DNA of 64,000 nt from Symsagittifera roscoffensis (Eukaryota; Xenacoelomorpha; Acoela; Convolutidae), in NCBI RefSeq assembly GCF_963678635.1, contig NC_087064.1, forward strand, positions 3,037,926-3,101,925, read 5' to 3'. The notes beneath the pieces were generated by a model that was not told where the DNA came from, did not search any database, and worked only from the letters and a program-made list of their open reading frames with translations. Shown here in pieces: positions 9,060-18,908 of this stretch (positions are counted from its first letter, which is position 1; each line of letters starts with the position of its first letter). Position numbers and translations under genes: made by a program.

Positions 9060-9745
9060 TTAAACCGCTCTAATGTAGTTCGGAATGGGTGCACTATCTC
9101 GACCCGGCCACACCAACAACCCCCCTTTTCGTTTCGGCCATTGAAAATGGGAAGGAACATTGTATTCGGATGGGTTTTTTGTTTTCCTCAAAATCGGTTG
9201 CCCTAAAAATCGTCGGAATGGGTCGAGTGATAAACCAAAATGAAGCACTTTTAATTGTGATTTGAACGACATTTAAAAGTTTTTTAAAGGTGTCCCAGTG
9301 TCGAGAAAAACTGGTTTAGATATTTTATTTTTAGTTCAGCGGTTGTTGTATGAAAAATCGCTTTTATTTAGACTTTTAGGTTAAAAGCATTTAATTTTAC
9401 TAAAAAACAAACTAGTTTTGAATGTATAATTTAGTGCTTCCTTGGCGAGAAAGTTTTTCTAAAAATTTTTTAAAATTTTGCGCAAAAAAATAGGAAAAAA
9501 ATTAAAATTATTTTTCAAATAATTTTTTTTGTTTGGAATTTTTTTTATTGACAAATATTGTCGATTATGCCTAATTCACTATTTTCTACGCGATCGTATA
9601 GTTTTCAAATCACATCGCGCTGTAAAAACTACATTAATTTGAACAACATTTATTCGAAGTTTTTATTTTTTATGAATATGGTCGAAGTCGAAACATTGTG
9701 CGCTACTTGCACAACAACCGGCTATCATTGCAAAAGTTTTCTCTT
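9060..9745 (+). repeat. Interspersed repeat, family 2 (Helentron-like, diverged)
   Basis: Shares order and wording with 21280-21915: a ccattgaaaa block, a gttttc(c)tc block, a 'gtgataaa/gtgatata' block, a long AT-rich middle, then ggtcgaagtcgaaacattg followed by gctacttgcacaacaaccgg. Borders are diverged and I see no target duplication. Confidence 0.45.
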
Positions 9746-10179
9746 TACTTTTAAGTATGCCGTCTATATTTGTCCTTTTTGAATTTAAACGTAAATTATT
9801 TTAAGAAATAGTGATGTTTTTGAATCCGAAGGGTCATAATTCTTTATAGAATGAGCGTACTACTGCGCAGTCTGATAGAGCTACTCAGCCGGAGTTGAAG
9901 GTAACAGTCTAGTAATGATGTTCGTTCACTTTTGACTCATCAATGAATCATGACTTCACATTCATCCAAAGCCAATTAGTGTCTTGTGAAAATAACTTGT
10001 TTTTTTTTCGTTTGCTTAGTTTGTTCATTCTGTTAGTTTCATAGCTTGACAATTTATTTCTGTGAGTTTTCTTTCCGGAAACTATGTATTCCGGTTGTTT
10101 CAAGTTGCTGGATGTAAATTTATATGTTAGCAAATTGTTTGGGGGGCTGACGGGTAAACACACCTTTTAAGGAAGTTTT
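9746..10179. other. Intronic sequence, nothing recognised
   Basis: AT-rich sequence up to the target duplication of the BEL/Pao element. No exon, repeat or RNA gene recognised. Confidence 0.5.
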
Positions 10180-10184
10180 CAGTT
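10180..10184. repeat. Target-site duplication CAGTT (left)
   Basis: Identical to 17450-17454 at the other end of the BEL/Pao element; 5 bp is the usual size for this superfamily. Confidence 0.85.
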
Positions 10185-10332
10185 TATTCATGACATGAAT
10201 TGTCTCACATGAATTAAAGAAAAATGCGGTAAAATCTTTTAATAATAGCATGATTTGTTCCGAACTAATGAGTAATAAATTTGACTTCAACAAAGTGACT
10301 TTTAAGATATGTTCAACAAATTGTCTTAAATA
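10185..10332 (+). repeat. 5' LTR of the BEL/Pao element
   Basis: 148 bp, identical base for base to 17302-17449. Starts TATTCATGACATG and ends TTAAATA. Short for a BEL/Pao LTR. Boundaries are fixed by the CAGTT duplication. Confidence 0.9.
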
Positions 10333-10334
10333 TT

Positions 10335-10352
10335 TGGCGACCAAAATTGAAA
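10335..10352 (+). promoter_or_regulatory. Putative primer-binding site
   Basis: TGGCGACCAAAATTGAAA lies two bases after the 5' LTR. TGGCGACC-type sites are common in BEL/Pao elements, and the position supports the LTR boundary. Confidence 0.7.
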
Positions 10353-10444
10353 AAGATATCGAAGTCTACAGTAAGTCAACAGGGACAACTCAGCCCCCCC
10401 TCAACTTCAAGGCGCAGCCCAGGACCCAACCAGCGGTTCTACCT

Positions 10445-10636
10445 CAAGTGCCATAGTCAGAGCCCAAGTGCCAATCTACCAAAAGTGCCATAGTCAGAGC
10501 CCAAGTGCCGGTCTACCAAGTGCCATAGTCAGAGCCCAAGTGCCGGTCTACCAAGTACCATAGTCAGAGCCCAAGTGCCGGTCTACCAAAAGTGCCATAG
10601 TCAGAGCCCAAGTGCCGGTCTACCTCAAGTGCCAAG
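10445..10636 (+). repeat. Minisatellite in the BEL/Pao 5' leader (~36 bp, five copies)
   Basis: Repeats built on gtgccatagtcagagcccaa followed by gtgccggtctacc, with unit lengths alternating around 33-37 bp owing to a variable 'aaa' spacer. Untranslated leader, upstream of the ATG by ~800 bp. Confidence 0.85.
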
Positions 10637-11447
10637 TCAGGCTAGATCCATTTCAAAAACATTTTTTTTCACATCCATTTTGTGATTATGCTTGAAAACT
10701 ATAGTCAATCTACAAAACTTCTAGACCAAAAACTGAAAAAAACAGGCCTGAATAAAATTTTCAGTAAATCTCCCCCTCAATCATAAATCATTGTGCTTGT
10801 ACTTGTCAGCCAAAACCCACACTGTGCTAGATTTTTTAATTGTGCTAAGCTTTCGTACAGTTTTTTTTACGAAATCTACAACCTCCAATGTGAAATCTTA
10901 GTGCTGAATTGGTCAATTTGATTTTAATCCTCGGGGTACTAAGGTAGTACCTAAACACAAAAAAAAACAAGGTTCCCACTTATACAAAAAAAATACTGAT
11001 AGCCAAAACCCGATAGCCAAAACTTTCTAGCCCAAAACTAGCTGCTGCGAATTTTCAAAAGCCTATTTTTCCGAAACGTTTTCTTTAAACCCATATCTAA
11101 AAAAGGTTTTACTAGCCACATCTACAAAAGTTTTACAAAAATTTTGAAAGTCTCAAAATTTTTTAACTCATTTGAACTCTTAAAAAAAAGAAGAAAGTTT
11201 CACCGCTTAGTCCTTAACCATAATTAAAAAGCTCATAACTGCGTGAGCTGTAGCTCACTTTGTTTAATTCACCACCGGGTTAACCCTCTGGCTGGTTGAC
11301 TTTAACAAAAAATTAAACGTAACTTATAGTAAAAACCTTGAGAAAGCTCAGAATAAAAGCTTCATTACCGGAACTACTTTGCGATCGCTGCCATCCGAGC
11401 TCGTAAACTTTAATACATATTTTCTACTCTTTGTACTACTTTCTTGA

Positions 11448-14400
11448 ATGGCTCCAACAAAGCCGACCTTACAACAGCTACTCAATCAATGGAGACGCCG
11501 CTACAGTACTTTCGAGGAGCTTGAGGAAGAAGTAACGAGGCAAATAGCCAACTCAAGCGAAATCGAGTACGTTAAACTCAGTTTTGAGGAGATAACCACT
11601 TGTTTTGATCTGCTTGATACGCTCGCAGACGACTTAGCCGCGTTTTCTACTCAGGAAGCACAAGACTGCCTCAACACTGCTTCAACGCTACAAAAACGAA
11701 AGTGCGACCTACTAATCAATGTTAGAAAATACGAAAAGGTCTTAACAAACGATGGTTCAGTTTCCACAAGGTCTAACAGCCCACTTAGAGTGCAAGGCAC
11801 ATCTGCAACAGCTAGTGTACCAGTAAGAAGCTCAAATACTACTGAAAACTTGGCCAACAACTTCATCAGTACTACGGCTGCCGACTTCTCAACTTACACA
11901 TCCACCTACGGCTTGAGTACATTCGACTTAGACGCTCCCCAACGCTACAGTTTCCCACCTCTACCGGGAACCAACAGAGCTATGGATCAGACAGTCAACG
12001 GTGTCATCACTACTTCTACAACTGATTTCAGATCAATCTCACCGTCTGCAAACCCGTGTACTTTCAACTTTCGAGCTCCAATACGATACAACTTCTCGCC
12101 TCCACCAGTTTCCAATGAAAATCACATTTGGAACGACAACTCAAGACTTGAAGCCCAGATGTCAACTGGCAATAATCGATATGGTCTGCTAACAACTTCA
12201 ATTGCAAATAGTCCTGCTACTACATCTGAACAGTTCGTTACCAACCACTTTAACGACCATCATAGGACTATCCTACAATCACACGAACAACAACGCAACA
12301 GCCTTTTCGATAATGAACAAAGACAAATCACCAACCACACTACCAGTCATCCGACCACTGCCATCAACTACAGTTTGAAAGGATTCAAATTGCCAGATAT
12401 AAAACTACAAAAGTTTGACGGCAACCCACTGGAGTGGAACAACTGGTTCGAACTCTTCCAGACTGCGATTGGCAACAACCCACGCCTAAGCCCGGTTGAA
12501 AAAATAACTTACTTGCAGTCATTATGCACTGATAATGCTAAATCTTTAATAGAGAGCTACGGAACCAATTCTTCTCAGTATGAACAGGCAATACTTGAAT
12601 TAGTGCGTAGATACGGTAACCCAAAATATGTGGTGTCAGCGTTCATCAGGGAACTTGAAAAATTTGACAAATTGATACTAAGCGAACCACAGGGTTTCAT
12701 AAGATACGCTGCTTTCCTACGGAAACTAATCCACAACTTCGAACTCAACGGCTACACCGCTGATCTAAATTCTAGTAACCTGACTCGACTTGCTCGATCA
12801 AAACTCCCAGTAACTCTACTAATGAAGTGGGAAGAACACTGCGTGCTGCACGATCTCGATTATGCTACACTCAAAGACTGGACGCAGTACCTCAATAACT
12901 ACTCGCGAGCATGCGAGAACCTGGACATAGACCCGTCGACTCCAAACCAAGCGGGAAGAAATCGCCAACCTATGAAGCAACAACAACCCGACAGCCGACC
13001 CAACCAATTTACTTCTATGTCAAGGCAAAACTACGACAAATCTTCAGGCATATCAGCAAGACCAACAACTTTAACATGTCCAATAGATAACCAAGTTCAC
13101 TACGTTGGAAAATGTCCGGACTTTTTGAAACTTCCCGTAGATCAACGGGCAGAGCTGGTGAAGCAACATAAGCTGTGCTTCAACTGCTTAGGCCAACACA
13201 GATTTAGTGAATGCACATCGTCTAAGCGATGTTTCATCAACAACTGCGGAGGGAAACACCATTCAACTCTACACATCGACAAAAAACCGTTTCAAACGCA
13301 CAACCAAAAATCAAATAACATGCAGCTTGGCACTACAGTAACCAAGCCCTCGGAACAAGCTGAGGATCCAATCCAAAATATAAACAATATCAGAAATCAG
13401 TTACAATTTATGCCGGTAACACTGTTTAACAATGGCATCAAACTAGATTGCTACGCCATACTCGACAACTGCAGCAGCTGCTCATATATCCTCAGCAAAA
13501 CAGCTGAAACACTTCAGTGCAAACCAAGCCAACAACTACAGCTTAGCGTACGAGGTGCTTTCAGTAAGGACAAAGTGTCTTCCTCGCTGGTCCGGCTTAG
13601 TATCGGACCACATAACGCTACAAAACCTACTTTCACCCTACAATCAGTCTATTCAGTTGAAGCTCTGAGTTTTGACGCTATCGACGCAAACAACCTTAAC
13701 AAAACGTGCTCACTCTACAATCACCTTCGACATGTCAACTTTCCTGAACTAGGCGACAACACAGTTCAAATATTGCTTGGCGTAGATGCTTTCTGGAATA
13801 TAGCGGAGCGCGATATCAGAAAAGGTCCTACAGGCACCCCCTACGCTGTAAAAAACCTACTAGGTTGGACGATCACTGGCCCACTCAACCAGAAATCTAA
13901 TAGTTCCGGACCAAGCTCACACTCAACTAACTTCATTGACTTAAATGATCAAGAAGACGCTAATCTCACTGAATTAGTGGAAAATTTCTGGAAAGTAGAA
14001 GGATCAGGCATCCAGGAAGATAACAAAGCTACATACTCTGATAAAAGCAAACGACAACTAAGATTTATGGAAAAAAGTATTGAGCACGATGGAGATCGCT
14101 ACAAAATAAATCTGCTCTGGAAAAACGAAATAAAATTGCCAAACAATTATCCGGTAGCTAAAGCTCAACTGCTATCGCTACAAAAACGGCTCAGAAAAGA
14201 CCCTGAAACCATGCAACTCTATGAGAAATCGCTTACTACCGACCTGGAAAATAACTACGTCAAGCCCGTTACTTTCCAATACCCACAACCTGAATTACTT
14301 TGGTACCTCCCACATCACCCTGTAACTAATCTAAACAAGCCCGGAAAGGTACGCAGAGTGGCCAACGCCGCCTCAACGTACAAAGGCGTCTCGCTGAACT

Positions 14401-17207
14401 CTTGCCTCGAAACTGGACCTGACCTCCTGAACAACATGTTTGGACTTCTACTACGATTCCGGGAAAAACCTGTGGCTGTATCAGCGGATATTGAAGGTAT
14501 GTTTATGCAAATAGGTATTAAAGATGAAGATCAAAATGCGCTTCGCTTCCTTTGGCCTACTAAAAATGGTATCAAACAATACCAATACACGCGACTTATC
14601 TTTGGTGCAAAATGCTCACCATCCATTGCCATCTTTGCGCTTCATCAAACAGCTGCCGATTACTGCATAACCAAACCCAGTATTGCTCAACTGCTTCACA
14701 AAAGCTTTTACATGGACGACTTCGTTCACTCGTTCAACACGACACACGAGGCTAGAGACTCTACTACGCAACTAAAATCCTCCCTAAGACAGGGGGGATT
14801 CAACCTAACTAAGTTCGTATCTAACACTAATGACGCGATCTACTCCATTGATGGAGGCGAAGTTTCTACTAATGCTACAGTGCATCGTGTTCTGGGTGTC
14901 AAATGGGACACAACTGACGATACGATGTTCGTGCAACCAACAACCAAGCTAAATAATACTACATCATCTACACTCCGAACAGTTCTCTCTACAGTAGCAA
15001 GAGTTTTCGACCCCTTAGGCATCCTAGCGCCGTTTGTCATAAAACTCAAAATTCTTCTGCAAAACTTGTGGAAGTCTGGTATCTCTTGGGACGAAACTGT
15101 GCCCAGTGACTTTGTTCCGATAATTGACAAATGGGTTGACCAATGCAAACAAGTACCCCCTGTTAGACTGCCGCGCTTACTTGGTCCACAGCTGTCACCT
15201 AGTGATATACAGCTTCATATTTTCTGCGACGCGTCGCAAGACGCAATGGCTACGTGCATCTACTTCCGAACTGCTTGTAGCTCTGGCATACACGCTATTT
15301 TCTTGATTGGCAGAACAAAGGTAGCACCACTGAATCAAGAGAGCATTCCTAAACTGGAATTACAAGCCGACCTTATGGGTGCTCGACTATGCAAGTTCGC
15401 TACTGATGAAATGCGATTAAAGCCCCACTCCACTCACTTTTGGACGAATAGCACTACTGTTTTGTCCTGGATCGCTTCACCTGGTAAACTGAAAACTTAC
15501 TGCGCAAACAGAGTTGGTGAAATACTTACTTTATGCAAAGCCGAACAATGGAAACACATACCTGGTAGACTCAACCCAGCAGACAGTGCTACACGAGGAA
15601 TTGAACTTAAAGACGTAGCAAAGCTCTGGTTGGATGCACCACAATTTTTACTCAACAATGAGCCTATTTGGGGGACCAACGAAATAATGGAACAAAGTAA
15701 TGCTACAACGGTTAGCCCCTCAACTACACCCTTAATCGATTCTTCCAGGTTTTCAGATTGGTTTCGATTAGTTCGGGTCACAGCTCGGGTTATAGTTTTT
15801 GTCGATACACTTAAGAGAAACGGCAAACGTTCTACCACTATGGAAGACCTAGAAAAAGCTAAGCTCCTCCTTTATCAACAGTCCCAGCAAGAAACCTTTG
15901 GTGACACCTACAATCAACTACGAACCAAACAACAAGTTGAAAACAAAGACAAACTGCAACAGCTGTCACCTTTTCTCGACAACGGTGTTATTCGCGCGCG
16001 AGGACGACTACGAAACTCACCTTTACCGGACGCAACAAAGTATCCAATAATTCTTAACGCAAAGGACCCAATTGTGCGTATGATGATCGAGAGCGCTCAT
16101 CGCCGCTGCATGCACCACGGCACTGAGTACATTCGCAACTACCTGCAACAAAGTTTTGTCATCATTGGGCTCCGAAAAACACTCAGACAGATAAGACATA
16201 ACTGCTTTCTCTGCAGAAGATTCCAAGGCAAAGGGCTACATCCACTCATGGCCGACTTGCCGCCAACTCGTTTCGACGATCCGTCTGACGACCCATTTCC
16301 GTTCAAAAACACAGGAATTGACTATATCGGGCCATTCTACATAGCAACAAAGGATACAACTGAAAAAAGCTATATTTGCCTCTTCACATGCCTCTCTACT
16401 CGCGCGGTTCACCTGGAATCGACAGACAACCTTACTACGAACAACTGTATAACGGCAATTAGACGTTTTATTGCTAGGAGAGGCACACCTAAGCTTTTAA
16501 TCTCTGACAACGCTACTTACTTCGTCGGCGCGCATAAACAACTACGCTCAGATTCAATCAATTTCAACGAAACCACCCTAACTGAAACGCTACAAATCCA
16601 CAATGTTGAATGGCGCCTAAATCCTCCGGCTGCCCCCCATTTTGGCGGCGTGTGGGAGCGACTCGTCTCATTGATAAAACGAGCATTCTTACTAAATCTC
16701 GGTTCTGATCGACTATCAAGAGATCTATTTGCTACTATCGTAGCCGAGACCGAGGCAATCCTCAACTCACGTCCGCTAACTCATGTCAGTAGCGACCTTG
16801 ACGACGACCTTCCACTGACACCCAACCACTTCTTAATGGGTCGTCCATTCGTCTACGCTCCAGCAGCAGCCTTCTACGAAGCATCTACCAGTAAACTGTC
16901 CAACAAGTCCTGGAAGCGAGCAAAAGATAGACTTGACAGCTTCTGGAGGCGTCCACTTAAAGAGTACGCTCCGACTCTCATCAGAAGGACTAAATGGACG
17001 CAACCCGAGGAACCACTCGAAAAGGATGACCTCGTGTGGATACTTGAGGACTTTACACCAAGAGGCATCTGGCCACTGGGCCGAGTGTTAGAAGTTTTTA
17101 CCGGCTCGGATGGCATCGCGCGCTCGTGTAAACTGAAAACAGCCCTATGTACTTTAACAAGACCAGCGGTGAAACTTGCCCTCGTAACCCCAAAAAAGAA
17201 GATTTAA
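11448..17207 (+). CDS. BEL/Pao gag-pol polyprotein (1919 aa)
   Basis: ATG at 11448, TAA at 17205-17207, no internal stop. Order: Gag-like DUF1759 region from ~residue 315 (LPDIKLQKFDGNPLEWNNWF); zinc-binding stretch ~575-610 (CFNCLGQHRFSEC, then CFINNCGGKHH); retropepsin-like segment ~655-810 with AILDNCSSCSYI at 670-681; reverse transcriptase ~950-1130 (SADIEGMF with D1014, FGAKCSPS, YMDD at 1088-1091); RNase H ~1250-1400 (FCDAS D1261, LEL E1304, WTNST N1334, NPADSATR); integrase zinc finger ~1545-1590 (ending CFLC); catalytic core D1625 (GIDYIGP), D1687 (SDNA), E1737 (VWERL); C-terminal DUF5641-like region ~1820-1910. Two catalytic motifs deviate: protease DNC where D-S/T-G is normal, and RNase H TNS where TDS is normal. 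RT and integrase motifs look intact. Confidence 0.95.
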   Translation: MAPTKPTLQQLLNQWRRRYSTFEELEEEVTRQIANSSEIEYVKLSFEEITTCFDLLDTLADDLAAFSTQEAQDCLNTASTLQKRKCDLLINVRKYEKVLTNDGSVSTRSNSPLRVQGTSATASVPVRSSNTTENLANNFISTTAADFSTYTSTYGLSTFDLDAPQRYSFPPLPGTNRAMDQTVNGVITTSTTDFRSISPSANPCTFNFRAPIRYNFSPPPVSNENHIWNDNSRLEAQMSTGNNRYGLLTTSIANSPATTSEQFVTNHFNDHHRTILQSHEQQRNSLFDNEQRQITNHTTSHPTTAINYSLKGFKLPDIKLQKFDGNPLEWNNWFELFQTAIGNNPRLSPVEKITYLQSLCTDNAKSLIESYGTNSSQYEQAILELVRRYGNPKYVVSAFIRELEKFDKLILSEPQGFIRYAAFLRKLIHNFELNGYTADLNSSNLTRLARSKLPVTLLMKWEEHCVLHDLDYATLKDWTQYLNNYSRACENLDIDPSTPNQAGRNRQPMKQQQPDSRPNQFTSMSRQNYDKSSGISARPTTLTCPIDNQVHYVGKCPDFLKLPVDQRAELVKQHKLCFNCLGQHRFSECTSSKRCFINNCGGKHHSTLHIDKKPFQTHNQKSNNMQLGTTVTKPSEQAEDPIQNINNIRNQLQFMPVTLFNNGIKLDCYAILDNCSSCSYILSKTAETLQCKPSQQLQLSVRGAFSKDKVSSSLVRLSIGPHNATKPTFTLQSVYSVEALSFDAIDANNLNKTCSLYNHLRHVNFPELGDNTVQILLGVDAFWNIAERDIRKGPTGTPYAVKNLLGWTITGPLNQKSNSSGPSSHSTNFIDLNDQEDANLTELVENFWKVEGSGIQEDNKATYSDKSKRQLRFMEKSIEHDGDRYKINLLWKNEIKLPNNYPVAKAQLLSLQKRLRKDPETMQLYEKSLTTDLENNYVKPVTFQYPQPELLWYLPHHPVTNLNKPGKVRRVANAASTYKGVSLNSCLETGPDLLNNMFGLLLRFREKPVAVSADIEGMFMQIGIKDEDQNALRFLWPTKNGIKQYQYTRLIFGAKCSPSIAIFALHQTAADYCITKPSIAQLLHKSFYMDDFVHSFNTTHEARDSTTQLKSSLRQGGFNLTKFVSNTNDAIYSIDGGEVSTNATVHRVLGVKWDTTDDTMFVQPTTKLNNTTSSTLRTVLSTVARVFDPLGILAPFVIKLKILLQNLWKSGISWDETVPSDFVPIIDKWVDQCKQVPPVRLPRLLGPQLSPSDIQLHIFCDASQDAMATCIYFRTACSSGIHAIFLIGRTKVAPLNQESIPKLELQADLMGARLCKFATDEMRLKPHSTHFWTNSTTVLSWIASPGKLKTYCANRVGEILTLCKAEQWKHIPGRLNPADSATRGIELKDVAKLWLDAPQFLLNNEPIWGTNEIMEQSNATTVSPSTTPLIDSSRFSDWFRLVRVTARVIVFVDTLKRNGKRSTTMEDLEKAKLLLYQQSQQETFGDTYNQLRTKQQVENKDKLQQLSPFLDNGVIRARGRLRNSPLPDATKYPIILNAKDPIVRMMIESAHRRCMHHGTEYIRNYLQQSFVIIGLRKTLRQIRHNCFLCRRFQGKGLHPLMADLPPTRFDDPSDDPFPFKNTGIDYIGPFYIATKDTTEKSYICLFTCLSTRAVHLESTDNLTTNNCITAIRRFIARRGTPKLLISDNATYFVGAHKQLRSDSINFNETTLTETLQIHNVEWRLNPPAAPHFGGVWERLVSLIKRAFLLNLGSDRLSRDLFATIVAETEAILNSRPLTHVSSDLDDDLPLTPNHFLMGRPFVYAPAAAFYEASTSKLSNKSWKRAKDRLDSFWRRPLKEYAPTLIRRTKWTQPEEPLEKDDLVWILEDFTPRGIWPLGRVLEVFTGSDGIARSCKLKTALCTLTRPAVKLALVTPKKKI

Positions 17208-17301
17208 GACCACTTTAATTGTATTACAACAACAACAACAAAAAAAACTTGGCTCAACTCCTTCCCCTTCGGTTACAAATAAGATCTCCCTCCCCCGAGG
17301 A

Positions 17302-17449
17302 TATTCATGACATGAATTGTCTCACATGAATTAAAGAAAAATGCGGTAAAATCTTTTAATAATAGCATGATTTGTTCCGAACTAATGAGTAATAAATTTG
17401 ACTTCAACAAAGTGACTTTTAAGATATGTTCAACAAATTGTCTTAAATA
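17302..17449 (+). repeat. 3' LTR of the BEL/Pao element
   Basis: Identical to 10185-10332 and followed by CAGTT. The preceding bases (agatctccctcccccgagga) form a pyrimidine-rich tract, not a classic polypurine tract. Confidence 0.9.
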
Positions 17450-17555
17450 CAGTTGTTACCTAAAAAGCCTTTTGACTCATGGTAGATCTTTTCTGAGGCT
17501 AATTTATAAATTATACAAAAAGATAACTTTTAAAATATTTTATGGTACTCTTTTA

Positions 17556-17822
17556 CGATATCCGTTTTCGGCCGACCGGTCCTAAAGTGTTTCTAAAGGC
17601 GCCATTTTTTGTTCAAACCCTTCCAAAAAGTGCTCAAAGGCGGCGTTTCTTCAAAATAGAAGCGGCGCAGAAAATATTGTTAAAGTAACGTCTTTATAGT
17701 GTTTCGAGAGGGCTCGGAAAATCAAATCGGCAAAATCAAAACTTGAAAAAAATCGACCAGATTTTCGAGTTTTTTTGAAAATATGTCCCCCTCCCCTCCA
17801 GAAAATCCTGGATCCACTTTTG
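17556..17822 (-). repeat. Truncated hAT-like miniature element hit by a second copy
   Basis: Reads as the reverse of the 28094 family: ggccgacc near the left, gcggcgcagaa, then cctccagaaaatcctggatccac toward the right end. Its terminal part is interrupted by the complete copy at 17831, giving a nested arrangement. Confidence 0.55.
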
Positions 17823-17830
17823 GTTACATA

Positions 17831-18118
17831 CAGGGGCGGGGGGCGGACGCCCCTTTCTCAGGGATTCGACCCCTGCCGACCCAAAGGTACTTTTTAGGAA
17901 ATCCAGTTTCGGCCGACCAACCCTAAATTTTCGCGATTTTTTCGGTCAAAATTTTTCAAAAAATGCCTAAAAATTTCTTTTTGGACTGTTTTTTCAAAGT
18001 TTTGCATGCGGCGCAGAACATTTGGCCAAAACATTAGAACCTAAAAAAAGGTCGATAAAATTTTCTAAAATTTTTTGAAAATCCTCCCCCCCTCGAGAAA
18101 ATCCTAGATCCACCCCTG
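17831..18118 (-). mobile_element. hAT-like miniature inverted-repeat element (288 bp)
   Basis: Starts CAGGGGCGG and ends ATCCACCCCTG, which are inverted termini. It is flanked by a perfect 8-bp duplication GTTACATA (17823-17830 and 18119-18126), the size made by hAT transposases. No coding capacity. It ends ~120 bp before the exon at 18236. Confidence 0.85.
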
Positions 18119-18235
18119 GTTACATAGCTTCGGATCTGATAAACCCAACTGGTAAATTAAATTACTTTAAATTGTTTCTGTTTTCTTTCAGCTTGAGCGT
18201 CTCCTCTTTTTATTTAATTTTCTGTTTTTCTGCAG

Positions 18236-18382
18236 GGTTGGTTGAACGTGGGGGGACACCAAGTGAGACTTTATTGGGGCTACCCCCAGGAGGACAGACC
18301 TCTCGACGAGGACTCCTTCCTCCACAATCCCCCCATACCCGCCACCTGCTCCATCCTCGCAAGACTACTCCCACACTCAGAG
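18236..18382 (+). CDS. Host gene exon: end of first C2-like region
   Basis: Acceptor tctgcag and donor gtgaga; 147 nt, phase 0 to 0. Translation starts GWLNVGGHQVRLYWGYPQ and ends SILARLLPHSE. The run LNVGGHQVRLYWG and the closing CSILARLLP look like the last strands of a C2-like sandwich, where a glycine turn precedes a strand and a loop. The exon follows an 11-kb intron that contains the BEL/Pao insertion. Confidence 0.85.
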
Positions 18383-18908
18383 GTGAGAACAAAGTTAATC
18401 AGTTCATGGCTTATGCAGGAAGCTCCACAGGATCTGTTCTCTCCATTGGACACAAAAACTCAGATTTGGGAGGGTAGTTTTCAAGAAAAGTCAAAAAAGT
18501 TGAAGAAAAAATCAAAATTTAGACTGGCGGAAGGGAAGAATGGTAAGTGAAGTTATTCTAAAAGGAAAGATCTTCTCCAGCGATCAATCTATAACGGGCG
18601 GATGACCCTTTGGGTGGTGAGGTTGTCGATGCTCTGAGGGGGAGGGGGAAGGGTTTTTCACTGTTTTCGTAAGTGCGGTATTAATCCTGACATCGCATGG
18701 GAGGTTTGCGGTTAATTTTTGTGGTCGCAAGCTACGTACCTACGGTCGAAAGTAACTAAACAGTGGTAAAACTATTTTAGTTTATAAAAATTAAGTTTCT
18801 TTACTTTATATTACTTTTTTGTTTGATGGTACTACTTTTTTCGAGATCTTCATAAGCGAAATTGAAATGTCACCATAAATCTAGTTCATTAAATTTTCCT
18901 GTTTTTAG
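18383..18908. other. Intron
   Basis: Contains, near 18594-18655, a short diverged piece of the hAT-like family (gatgaccctttgggtggtgagg followed by a G-run). Nothing else seen. Confidence 0.45.

Larger units (their letters stand above)
10185..17449 (+). mobile_element. Full-length BEL/Pao LTR retrotransposon
   Basis: 7265 bp bounded by two 148-bp direct repeats that I read as identical, flanked by CAGTT. Order is LTR, primer-binding site, ~1.1-kb leader with a 36-bp minisatellite, one uninterrupted gag-pol ORF of 1919 codons, ~95-bp trailer, LTR. The domain order (protease, RT, RNase H, integrase, DUF5641-like tail) is that of BEL/Pao. Identical LTRs and an open frame indicate very recent insertion. 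It lies in sense orientation in the host intron between the 6.2-6.7-kb exons and 18236. The LTRs are unusual in starting TAT and ending ATA instead of TG...CA. Confidence 0.93.

Noticed and set aside
12001..17116. Short frames on both strands inside the BEL/Pao ORF
   Set aside because: Shadow frames of the 1919-codon polyprotein.
18172..18550. Overlapping ~100-codon frames around the exon at 18236 as independent genes
   Set aside because: Only the part between the tctgcag acceptor and gtgaga donor has coding character; the rest of each frame is intron.
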